Of a stretch of DNA of 64,000 bases, positions 13,601 through 26,800 are shown one piece after another (position 1 is the stretch's first letter; each line of letters starts with the position of its first letter). Source of the DNA: Apostichopus japonicus (Eukaryota > Echinodermata > Holothuroidea > Aspidochirotida > Stichopodidae); contig NC_092568.1 of the NCBI RefSeq assembly GCF_037975245.1, positions 41,467,631-41,531,630 on the forward strand. Reading direction: 5' to 3'. Made by a program: the position numbers and the translations under genes. The notes beneath the pieces were generated by a model. The model was not told where the DNA came from. It saw only the letters and a program-made list of their open reading frames with translations, and searched no databases.

Positions 13601-14797
13601 TAACTTCGCACACAAAGGTCACACGGGGGTCAACCCATTGACATTTATGATCAGAAGGTACCTTTAACATCTGAAAATAGCATCGAAACTGTAAAAATCC
13701 ACAAAACACAAAAAGGTCACCAGAGGTCACCAGAGGTCAAATTGAGGTCAAGGGTCACACAGATGCGGGTCGACAATTGGATTACATTGAAGCAACTCAC
13801 AACCCTAACGGACAATTTGTTCTCAAGTTATCGCCAAAATACTAGTTTTTTATCATTAATTGACCTTTGGTGACCTTGGATCACATGACCGTTAAGTTTG
13901 AAAATATTCCCCTATACCATTTGCAACTTGTCCAAAAATATCAACCACGTCACACCTTGGAACTGGGAGTTATTGCATTAAATGTCTGAAAATTAACTTT
14001 GACCTCGTATAACTTCGCACACGAAGGTCACACGGGGGTCAACCCATTGACATTTTTGATCGGAAGGTACCTTTGGTATCCAAATCTAGCATCAAAACCA
14101 AACATTTTCTTTTTTGCTCGTTTCCTCCCAAAATAAGCACATTTTTTCTAATGTGACCTTTGACCTTTTGACCTTGGTTTCAGATGTAGTTTAATCTCCT
14201 GATTCCAAAAAACAAAACGACAAGTCTGTGCAACCATCCTAACTCCGACCGAAAAACTTTGACCCCATATAACTTCGCACATAAAGGTCACACGGGGTCA
14301 ACCTATTGACATTTATGTTCAGAAGGTACCTTTGACATCTGAAAATAGCATCAAAACTGTAAAAATCCCCAAAAACATGTAAAGGTCACCAAAGGTCAAA
14401 TTGAGGTCAAGGGTCACCCAGGTGCGGGTCGACAATTGGATTACATTGAAGCAACTCCCAACCCTAACGGACATTTCGTTCTCAAGTTATCGCAAAAATA
14501 CTAGTTTTTTATCATTAATTGACCTTTGTTGACCTTCGATCACATTACCGTTATGTTTGGAAACGATGCCTTACCCCATTCACAACTACTCCCAAAATAT
14601 CAACCATGTCGGACCCTGTCAATGGGAGTTATTGCTGTTTTTAATATATTGGTTTTTGGCATCTAACTGACCTTTGGTGACCTTTGCGGGCACCAAAAAC
14701 AATAGGGATCTTCCTCTTACTATGGGCTATCCACCCAACAAGTTTCATCATGATACATCATTTCCTTATTGAGATATCGTGTACACAAGCCAAGCGT

Positions 14798-14862
<65 letters not shown>

Positions 14863-17800
14863 CAAGTTGAACGCATAGGTTCCTTGCTTTGCAAAAAGCA
14901 AGGAACCAAAAATGTATCATGTTCACAAATCTGTGTCTTGCATAGGCCAGTCTGCAGCAACAGTTATTGAATGTGTAGAGTTGTTGTTTGGATTAACGCA
15001 TATATATACTTGCGCATTTGAAATAAATATTGAAGACATCACCAGATTTTCCAGTGGCAGAAAATAAATTGAATGAAATCCAAGGAACAAATGTTTTAAG
15101 TCACATCTTTAACAGACATAATTATCATCCAGGAGTCGTCCTACCTGTTCTGGATTATTAGGATATTGCTGAGCTGCTAAAGGTTGAACCTGTGGTAACA
15201 AATGTTGATAGATTGCTTCTTTGTATTGTAACCTGGAACAGAGAAAATATCACAAACATGCTGTTAATCCAATCAGCAAAACAAAACACAAAACCAAAAC
15301 CAACAACAACACAATACAAAGATACTTATTACTACATATATTTAAACGATAACAATAACTTCATTAATGAGCTTACTTTTGTTTTTTTGTTTTCATTTCT
15401 AACCAACTTTCAGTCATTTGTAAATGAGGAACATACGCTTGGACAAGTTTAACGACTTACCCTCAATTTAAGAAAGTTTAAATACAACAAAAAAATACAT
15501 CTAGAAATCAGGTATACAGAAATAATTCCTGAAACAGTCTCTGTACTACTGTAACTACAGCTTACATTACCTTACAGGAGAACATATTCACTCCTTGCTA
15601 CAGTAAACTCTCCTGCCCCGGTAACCCTTGTACTTTATATGTAATCAGACATATTTTTGAATAGTTGAAACTTTCTGACACCTTTCCATTTCAGTCTCCC
15701 TTTTAATGTTTACACAGCTATCTCAAAATATTATCTAACATTATGTTCACCAAACAAGATTTGAATTGATTTTTCAAGAAAACACAAATCTGGCTGCATC
15801 CTAAATTATGTTGACCTTGCAGGAGATGCAGATCTAGTGTATACATACTAAAACCAGAATCTACAAATCAAAACTGTAGCAGTACCGGTTTACTATTCCT
15901 CTTAGGAAATACAAAAAAAAAAAAAAAATAAAACATGGGACACACCTAACCAATACACTAGACTTGTATAAATCTTGAAGACTCAATATTAGCATAATAT
16001 AGCCTGACAGATCGATAACTCTCTAGGATCTACTATACAGATCAACCTGTATAATTCATGGGAGATGCCCTCCAGGAGGACTACTACAGTAATAAGCCAC
16101 AACTATTATGACATCACAATCATAATATTACAGCTAGAAACACTTAAGACTATCTACAGATTATCTGCATTTAAAAATAAACATGGAGCAGGGAAAATGA
16201 TAATGTCAAACTGGAGACATCTTTGACAAGAGCATCATGAATGCAATACACTGACGCTTCTATGTGTAAAGATATGGAGAAGGGTCGCTGATGTACCTTT
16301 GCTGCTCCTCTGTTCGCCTCTTCTCCTCCTCTAACCTCCTTGCTTCTTCTTCTTTTCTCTGTCTCTCTAATTCTTCTGCTTCTCTTCTCAATCTCTCTTC
16401 TTCTTCTCTTCTGTAAAGAAGAACCACAGAGGATGAATACTATTCATGTATAGTAAACCTTCCTACGGCTAGAATACCTTAACTGTAGGCTAGCATTGGT
16501 ATGACTTACATTGTATCCAAGTGTACGATTTTGTGCTCTTTTGGGTAATTTTCCGGCATATTGTTCATGTACATTTCCCATTACGGAGGAAGAACCACAG
16601 AGGGTGAATACTATTCATGTACAGTAAACCTTCCTGTGGCAAGAATACTTTAACTGTAGGCTAGCATTGGTATGACTTACATTGTATCCAAGTGTACGAT
16701 TTTGTGCTCTTTTGGGTAATTTTCCGGCATATTGTTCATGTACATTTCCCATTACGGAGGAAGAACCACAGAGGGTGAATACTATTCATGTACAGTAAAC
16801 CTTCCTGTGGCAAGAATACTTTAACTGTAGGCTAGCATTGGTATGACTTACATTATATCTAAGTGTAACATTTTGTGCTCCATTTGGGTAATTATCCGGC
16901 TTATTAGTCAAGTAAAATTCCCCCTTAAGGCAGCTCATTAGTTTCTGTGGTTACGTTTAATTTCAATAATGAAGGAAAAGGCACTTTACTGGTTGACAAA
17001 ATTCATCAGAATCATGGATTATATATATGCACTAATTAACATTAGGAATGTCACTTTGAGAGCGCTTTAGCTTAATTGCAATATTATTCTGAGCAACGAT
17101 ACTCATCAGGTTTGGTAAAACCACAGTAAATTGGTAACCAAATTTATGCAAACAGTTGCTTTAATATTGCTTGAACAAGGACAGCTCTTGGATTGTAACT
17201 TAATATGATATTTTCAGTAATAACATAATTTGATCAGCTAAATATTCACAAATATTCTGATCTTTATTAATTGGAGTACTTATGTCTGCATACTGTAGAT
17301 ACATCCCCCCCCCCCCCTTGCTGATAGTATAGTATTGGCAGTACTCTGTAACAGCAGGGCTAACACTAAAACTCTTAACACTATTCTCCTCTGGATCATT
17401 CCTTGTCGTTTCACTAGCTCGTTATGAATACCTCTATTAACTAACCTTGGTTTCATGGTGTCACTAGCTTGGTATGAATACGTCTGTTAACTAACCTTGG
17501 TTTCGTCATTTCACTAGCTTGTTATGAACACCTCTGTTAACTAACCTTGGTTTCATCGTTTCACTAGCTTGTTATGAATACCTCTGTTAACTAACCTTGG
17601 TATCATCGTTTCACTAGCTTGTTATGAATACCTCTGTTAACTAACCTTGATATCATCGTTTCACTAGCTTGTTATGAATACCTCTGTTAACTAACCTTGG
17701 TTTCAACTGTTTCTTTGTTGTTGGAAGAATTTCTCTTAACTTTCTTCCTATAAGCAGCTGTGTAGGACTGACACTTACGTCAGGAATTTGAGTATTTCTG

Positions 17801-20800
17801 TGTGCAAGCAAGCTTATGCATGGATCAGTAAGCTGCTACTCTAACCCTGTATGGATCCTGTTTGTCAAGTGCTGCCTTTTTTTAGACCTGAACAACTTTA
17901 TCATTTGTACAGTGTCAAGTCAGGAAGATTTAGGGATTCAGGTATATACACTACAATATAACTTGTTCAAGGGCATATTTGCAGAAAAAAGAAACTATTC
18001 CTCCTCCTCCACTCCCCCCCCCCAAAAAAAAAAATATAAGACAAACCCTAATCAATCTGATCAATTTTAAAAGTGCAGTCCTAACCAAGAATCTTGCATG
18101 ATACTGTAGCAACCATTCCAATAATTTCACAAGTTTGTAATTGTATTCTATAGACTGATATATATTCCAGCAACTCATCTCACCGTTTCCTCTCCAGTTC
18201 CTCTTTCTCTCGTCTGTGAGCCTCTACGTAAGGTTTTAATTTACCACACTCTGCATCCAAGAGATGGCAGAATGATTGCATACAACTTTCTTTGGATTTG
18301 TCACCTAATTGCTGCCACTCTCTCCTGAAACAAGTAAAAGAAGAGAAAATTATATATATATGTGTTGTCAGCTACTCTGCATGTTTTAAAAGTCTACTAC
18401 CACTAACATCACATCACTGTAAATGTCACACAGTGATCAATTCAATGCTATAGTACATAATGCACTACAGGTGACACGTGACAGGGACATGTTACTCAGA
18501 GTGAAGAATCAACAATAAGGTCATACTTCACTCAGCATTATTACAGGCTATTCATTAATAATTCAACTCAAAGACACTTAACATGAATTTTGTGTTGAAG
18601 GGCGACAACTGCAGGGATTAATTTACTGTTCAAATTTTATTTAGCAGTTTTGACGGCTCTGAAAATGGTCTCCTATAGAATATTATGGTTCCTCCGTACT
18701 TATGTATGTAAACAGCAATGTACATATTTTATCCTTCTAGAGGAATTTGACCAGTTTGTAAAGCATTTTGTATTTATGTTATTTCATGATGAATTATTTC
18801 CTGATCTCAGTGGTAGTACGTACAGTACTCTACAATGCTACCATGAATTGTATCAAACTGCACTGTAGGTATATATCACAGTTTTAAGGTTCAATGGTAA
18901 TACTAGTATAAGTACTGGCAAGTGAAGCATCTAGTGCACAAAGATATCCCTTTACAGATTTCAATAAAAATGCTATAATTGAGAAAACTATATGCTGGTA
19001 GTAATCTGTGGCACACTGTCCACAACAAGCTCATAGCACCTACATGTACAAGATCTCGGTAGTGACGTTAACATAACTTAATGCAGCGTGTAGGCTTGTC
19101 ATGATTTGATAGGCATTGTACATGTACTGTACAGTAGGCCACTGAGATCAGCGACCTACTTCTAGACAATCATGAAAAGATCTGTTATATTTGTTTACTC
19201 TCTAAGAGCTCTTAAATCCACTTCTTCAATTTCAGTGAATTAATGAAGAACAAACGTCAGCAAGCAGAGTAAATAATAGGAAGAAGTACCATAATGGAAC
19301 ATGCTGGGCAGCTAGTATACAGTAGACTATGGAGCAGAGTAGATGTTAGAAGGATTCCATTACTAAAATTAAAAGTATTTATTTATTGATCACTGTCAAT
19401 GGATAATATGCCCACACCTCATACTCTATCCCTTATCCTAGTACCCTACTTGCCCATTATGTTAGAAGGATTCCATTACTAAAATTAATAGTATTTATTT
19501 ATTGATCACTGTCAATGGATAATATGCTATCACACCTCATACTGTATCTAATATCCTAGTACCCTACTTGCCCATTATGTTAGAAGGATTCCATTACTAA
19601 AATTAATAGTATTTATTTATTTATTTATTGATCACTGTCAATCGATAATATGCTATCACACCTCATACTATATCCCTTATCTAGTATCCTATTTGCCCAT
19701 AACTCCTTTATGTTAGAAGGATTCCATTAGTTACATTAGTATTTATTAATTGATCACTGTCAATGGATAAAATGCTATCACACCTCATACTCTATCCCTT
19801 ATCCTAGTACCCTACTTTACCCATAACTCCTTTTTTTTCCTCCTGGTGTTTAATCAACAACAACAACAACATGTATTGTATAAATGTCACTGGAGAACAC
19901 TGGCGGATCCAAGGGGGGGGCCAAGGGGGGCCATGGCCCCCCCCAAAGGTGAGCCAAAAAGTGTTTCCTAACATCCGCTAAATCATATGATTGGAAATTA
20001 AAAAAATCGAGAGGAATAGCAGTGGTAGACTAGTCTAAACCTTTTCGTTTTCTGGTTTAAAATTAAATGCAGAGCTTCTAACTGACCCGCAATTCGCGGG
20101 AATTAGACCCGCATTCTAACACCCAAACCCGCTGACCCGCACAAGCGTCCGAAAAAAATGCATTGTATTGTCAAGTATACATAAAAAATTTGCATCAAAT
20201 TTTGACTTAGCAACCATCATTTCTTTAGCATTTAGCATAATAGAGTATAAAACCTTAACAGCATCATTTGAACCTCAAATTAGCCTATAATTCTTTTCAT
20301 TGGGACGAGCAGCGAACATTTTTATGCCACGGGAAAGAATGAATTATCACCTACTATTCAATTTATTGATTTTACACACACAAAAATGTTTATTTCTCCG
20401 AAAATTTTGGGTGACAAAAGCCTTTCTAAGTGCCACCATTTTACATGTAGGCATCACCGGGATTCCAAAAAAATTCAAAAGGGGAGGGGTCACCCCCTCC
20501 CCTTATACCCCTCCCCCAGGACGGCGATTCGTGGCATGGACCAGCGTTTGCCTTATCAAGAGTTTGTTTTATAAATATTTTAGAAAATTACACCTGGGAA
20601 ACATTTTTTTTAGAAGTAAATTAACATCACCATTGTACACTTTTGTCGCACCAAATTGCATCTGAGGGCAGTGGCGGCGGAACCGGGGGGCTGACTTGCC
20701 TCATTTCAGCCAGTTCTCCAACATACCCTTACTTAGTGGCGGAGCGTCCATATATACAGACAGGGGGCGGATCCCCCCCCCCCTGACGGACTCAAATGGA

Positions 20801-23800
20801 CTGCTGGCGCCCTTTTCAGCTTTTCACTACTTTTTATTTATTCGCGATTATTGACTATTTTATTGCGCTCTCATATACCTATTGACATTTGTCATATTCT
20901 GTTGGTGTAATTTTCCGACAAAATGGCGACGACACCTATTTATTCTCCGTTCATCTGCAAATTAGCAAGGCCCGGAAAGGGTCATTTCCTGCAATCTAGG
21001 GAGTAGCTTTACTCAAAAATTTTCTGTACGCTCCGCGCCAACCTGTGGTGGCGCTCCGCTTAGATAGTGTCGAGAGCGTCCCACTGCCCTTACTACACTC
21101 AAAAACGTCCTTACGAGTACACTACGAGTAAGAGCTACTCTCTATCGAATATACAAATTACAATGTTTTTATAGACTTTTACGTGGAATCTGAGAAATTG
21201 CAGGCTTGAGACCCATATTTTAGGGCTAGGTATTCTGAGCATAAAACACTCGGGAAGTGCCGTTTTCGGCCATCTGGGGGTTTGAAAAAACCCAAAATTT
21301 TCTTCTACGCTCCGCGCCAACCGATGGTGGCGCTCCGCTTAGATAGTCTCCATACATTAGCCCCCCCCCCAATAATTTTTCCGTTCCGCCGCGCCTGTCT
21401 GTGGGCATTCAGCAATAGAAAATTTTCAAAAGGGGAGGGGGACACCCCCTTCTTAGACCCCTCCCCCATATCACTCTAACGCCATTTTGGCCCCTCCCAA
21501 ACAAAGGTCCTGGATCCGCCAGTGCTGGAGAATCTTCTCTTGACAGTGCTCATCAGATTAAATCTTTTTTTTTTCTAAAAGAAAATATTCTGCAACACCT
21601 CTTCTCTTAAGGGAGTGATGATGAGAATAATGAGAGTTAGGAAAAAACATTCATATTCCTTACCTCCTGTCATTTCCAACGACATCAAAATATCCTACTG
21701 GTGGCGACTGATCTGGGTTGTATTTCCCAAAGTTTATCTGACGGGTGTACGCAACTAGTCTATTCTTGACTTGGTAAGAGATGTGAAAGGCTTTGCCTTC
21801 TTTCTCTGTTGATATGAAAACAAATATATACTTGAAGGATCCATTAAGGCTACATATTATTCATTCACACTGTTAATACAGGTGAGGTACTGGTAGGTAC
21901 TATATATACAGATACAGACCATATGGATCATACAGGGTGCATGGATCACATTACATGGCAACACAACCTGCATGATCCTATAACTGATCAGTATAATATA
22001 TACATATAATAGACTTGTTTACTGTATGATCCCTTCAGACCCTGTATGATCCTTATAGTGAATGCACATACATTTCTGTATGATCCATACACCCTGTATG
22101 AGCTATATAACTGATGTACAATACATATATAAATTTGTACACTGTATGATCCCTTCAGACCCTGTATGATCCTTATAGTGAATGCCCATACAGTTCTATA
22201 TGATCCATACACCCTGTATGAGCCATATAATTAATGTACAAATACTTATAAATTTGTACACTGTATGATCCCTTCAGACCCTGTATGATCCTTATAGTGA
22301 ATGCCATACAGTTCAATATGATCCATACACCCTGTATGAGCCATATAATTAATGTACAAATACTTATAAATTTGTACACTGTATGATCCCTTCAGACCCT
22401 GTATGATCCTTATAGTGAATGCCATACAGTTCTGTATGATCCATACACCCTGTATGAGCTATATAACTGATGTACAATACATATAGATTTGTACATTGTA
22501 TGATCCTTATATAGTTAATGCCCCTAGTGACCTGTAGATCCATACACAATTGCATGAGCCATATAATTAATATACATACATACTGTATTGTAGTGTATGA
22601 TCCCTTCAGATCTGCATGATCCGTACAGACTTGACTGATCCATACACCTATATGATCCATAGACTTAATGGCTCATCCATGATACATAGGAGCCAGTTAA
22701 TAGTAAGACCAATGTGTATCATCTTGAAATAATTATGCAAGGTAATTTAAACACTGGCTTAGAGCTACTGTTTTCTCACAATTATTTAATATGACCTCTG
22801 AGGCTATGGCTTTCAAAATTTTAAAGGTAACAGCATGTCTAGAAATTTCCTTCAGAAGTAAAATCAATTAAAGGCCGAAGTTAAAGTCTCAATACGTATT
22901 TGTTGATGAATTTCGGAAAACAAACTTCCGAAGCAGATTCAATGTTTCTTTTTCTAAATGCACTCTGACCAGGTGAGTTTAATGGAGAAAAGCTGTCGCA
23001 ATAGAAAGAAATTTATTTTCTGTTGCCCTTACTGGCGCGAACAATTTATGGTAAAATCACTGCGACCCTCAATATCAGCACGTTCATCACACAAATGTAA
23101 CCTATATACTCGTATCGTCCACTACTTTGACCCAATTTCACAGAGGAATGTCTGAAAACACCTGTTTATTCCTTGCAATGGAAGGGAATGACACAATTTT
23201 GCAAGCTTCATCGGTAAGACCGAAAGAAAGATACTACTCAAGAGAATTGACCTAACATAGGCTTACCACGAAAGTGAAAGTAAGCCTAGCCTAACTGTCG
23301 TAAACAAAACAGAGAGATTTGATTGGCACATGAGCTGTTGGGCGGGGCTTGCAAATTTTGATTGAAGTTTGAAGAATCTACGGCCTCGTTAAAAAATCTG
23401 GCGAATTTTATTCAGCTCAAAATGTTTAACGACAGATAACTCAATAAAAATAATGATTATTAATATGAAAATTGCATAGAACGGTGTTATTTTCACTGGG
23501 CTTTTAGGGCAGTAAGCTGGAAAGATTGAAGTTAAAAATTGGCAAACACATATTGAGACTTTAAACGATGACATTCAAGGCTAACAACCAATATAAACAA
23601 AAGCTAGGTAAAACTAGATAAGTAGTTATTTGACAAAACCAGGCTGTTAATATACATTGTATACTGTAAAATTAATTACAGGGCTTTCATTGATGTGTGT
23701 GTATCGGCCATGTTTGGCACATTTGAGTGGTAAAAATATACTTCAAAACAGTGAGAGAAAAATGTGCAAACAAACACACCCTTCAGAAATGCCTGAATGC

Positions 23801-26800
23801 ATTTTATGAGGCACCATCATCCCAATACACAGTGAATACATCTTACTCAAATTTATTGACAATATACTCTTTCAAGTCAAATATGTGATGGACTGGAAGT
23901 TGAAGTCAAATACCTCTTTGGGTACTTTCAACAGGATTTCAAAATATAGCAGGCATTGGAGGCAATACTCCCCTCATTGGCAAATATCTTCACGAGAGCG
24001 GAGAGCCTGAATAAGTTTTCCTAAATCTTAAGACTCCTCAGAGCCAGCAAGAGCACTAGGACGGTACAATAAACTACCACATTTGCTTTAAGTGTTTGAT
24101 CAAATGAAATCCTTATTGCCTCCTTCACATGTAGACACTCACTTAGCAAAAGTTGCAGGTGTTTGACATGTAGATAATACACTTGCACTGAAGTTTGAAG
24201 CTTCTCAAGAGGGAATGGTTTTGGAAAGATGGTAATATCAGGTCAATCCAGGGCACATAGAGATCTTTGTAGAACAAATCCTAATGACTGGCACATAAAC
24301 AATATTATGGGTAACTTTAATCAGACTGGCAGCAACTTAATGTTACTCTGCTGTTCGCACATTCTAATTTATGCATCATATATAGTGGATGAATATGAGT
24401 AACCATGGTTACAACAGGATTGGTGTCACATCTTCACTTCCAGTCCTGGCTGAACAGTTAACTGTATTTATCCAAGAACACAATACATCACCTTGCATGA
24501 AAGAAGCTTTTAACGTCTTCCATCACTCTTAAAAGTGCAACTGCGTTATAGAGGCAAAGATCTAAGGACACTGCATAATCATGGTTACATCTGGTTCTAA
24601 CAAGACACGAATACCGAATTAAGTGCTTGGTACCATTTGAAATATGTGCACTTTAATGCAAAATTGCAAATTTGTATCAATTGAGTTGAAAGGACTTCAA
24701 TTCATTAATACAAACAAGGTGATGAAAGTAAACTGCAAAAACATCGCTTCTCAAAATTGACCATTTTTAAATTTCCATTTCTACAATAAATTCAAGTCTG
24801 CACACTGTCAATGGAGTGTTTCACTAATTAAAAGATTGTGCATCTATACCTATCAAATCAATACATTACATTACATTACTGTGTGATGACTGTATGTGTT
24901 ACTGTGTGATGACTGTATGTATTCATTACTGTGTGATGACTGTATATACTGTGTTACTGCACGTCACAGTATCTACTCCAGTTTTAAACCCGGAGATGTT
25001 TCTTCGGAATTGGAGTCAATCAGGGGTCTTTCATCAACTCTAGAAAATGTGAAACTCTGGATGCAATTTAACCGTCTTAAGATGAATGATGAAAAATCTG
25101 AGTTTATCGTTTTCGGAAGCAATCGCCAACTACTGTACCAAAGTGCAATACAGATGTTTTATCCATTGGGGACACTCCCGTCCGTCGTACTGATAGTGTG
25201 AAGCTACTAGGTTTACATGGATGAAACCTTCAATCTCAAACATCATAGTTCCATGAAAGCTTGTGCATCAGCCCTCGCCATGTTTATTCTGAAGAAGATC
25301 CGGAAATATTTGGACAAGTCGACATGTCTCAAAATTGCAAATGCCATGATTTTCTCCCATATGGATTATTGCAATGGTCTTTTATCAACCTCCCGTCCTC
25401 CACACTTCATCCTCTACAAAGGATCCAAAATTACACGGCTAAAATTATTCTCGGCAGATCAAAATATGACAGTGCCTCCGCAGCATTGAAGGAGCTGCAT
25501 ATCCTCCCCGTCAATGTCTGTGCCGAGTACAAGATCCTCCTCATAATTCAGCACCAGCTTATCTGTCTAAGTTGCTGGACTTTAAGACACCTGGTCGTTC
25601 AACACGCTCGTCAAAGGGCGTCCTCCTCAAGGTTCCTTTCAGACGCCGCAAATGTTTCGCAGGCCGCTCTTTCAGCGTTGCTGGCCCCAGACTTTGGAAC
25701 GCTCTCCCCGTCGACACAAGAAATTCGAAGACCATCAGAACTTTTAAAGTTGCTTTGGAGACTCACTTATTTAAGAAATCGTTTTTATAATTGTATTGTT
25801 GAGTGTTTTATAATTGAGTGTTTTAACAGTAATGTTCACTTTACCAAGTGTTACCACCTTAACCTTACTGTGTGATGACTGGCATTGATCAAATCAAAAT
25901 AGAAACCTCCTTCCTGAAACACATCATGTGTGTACAGTACAGCATTTCTGGGTTGTCTAGCCTACTCTGTTGACCTCAAATGACCTTTGACCTACACTAT
26001 ACATTCAAGGTTCTTTTAAAGAGAGTAAGAATGACCTATCATTCATATAAATTTTGTCTAAGGTACAGACCTTGAGATGGATTTTTATGATTTTATCCTC
26101 CATTGACCTGGCCATTAAAGACAATTGTATGTTGTTACTATAGGCAACCCAAGTACAGCAGCTAATCAAAGGACCTTCTACATGTTTTACATACCGTAGC
26201 AAGCATACTATACAGTACATACATCCATTTTTTTTTTTTTCAGAGGTGAGGATTTGAGAAGGGGAAAGAGGATGTAGAAGGAAGCAGGAGGAATGAGAAG
26301 GGAGAAGAAGATATGGAAAGAGCAAGAAGGAGAATAGGAAGATGGAGGGATGGGTGAGGAATGGAGCTAACTCTTGGAAAAATATATACATTACAGTTGC
26401 AAATAATGTAATTTCTTGTCTAGAGAATCCCTGGTATGAAGTCTGACAAAAACAGAAGATTGTATGAATGCATAGATCCTGTCACCTGTCATATATACAA
26501 TTACATTACAATATAAGGAATACGTACTGATACATGAAATGACAACTGCACAAATTAACACAAATCTACACATACTACCTTGTAGTAAATATTTGTATGT
26601 ACATTAAGGCACTATTAGTCCATACTGTGAGAGAATTAAGTGTCACTGTTGATGCTGTGCAAGTATTAATGCAATACAAATGGATACAGCAATATTGCAT
26701 ACTGTGGAGAATAAACAAGCTGGTACTACTACTTTCTCTATTCCACTTCCCCACAGGATTTCCTCAAGTTGACTCTAGTTCCACATGTATACTCTGTATT

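Noticed and set aside
14878..14907. Helitron 3' end or microRNA precursor
   Set aside because: The stem is only 12 bp, too short for a miRNA precursor, and no CTRR end follows.
14684..14970. His/Thr and Cys/Val repeat ORFs
   Set aside because: Pure translation of the (AC)n microsatellite.
20300..20665. 121-codon plus ORF
   Set aside because: Lies inside the hAT-like element and matches no transposase motif.
21988..22660. Chain of minus-strand ORFs with repeated [16 protein letters not shown] peptides
   Set aside because: They are translations of the ~119 bp tandem repeat, with no start or splice context.
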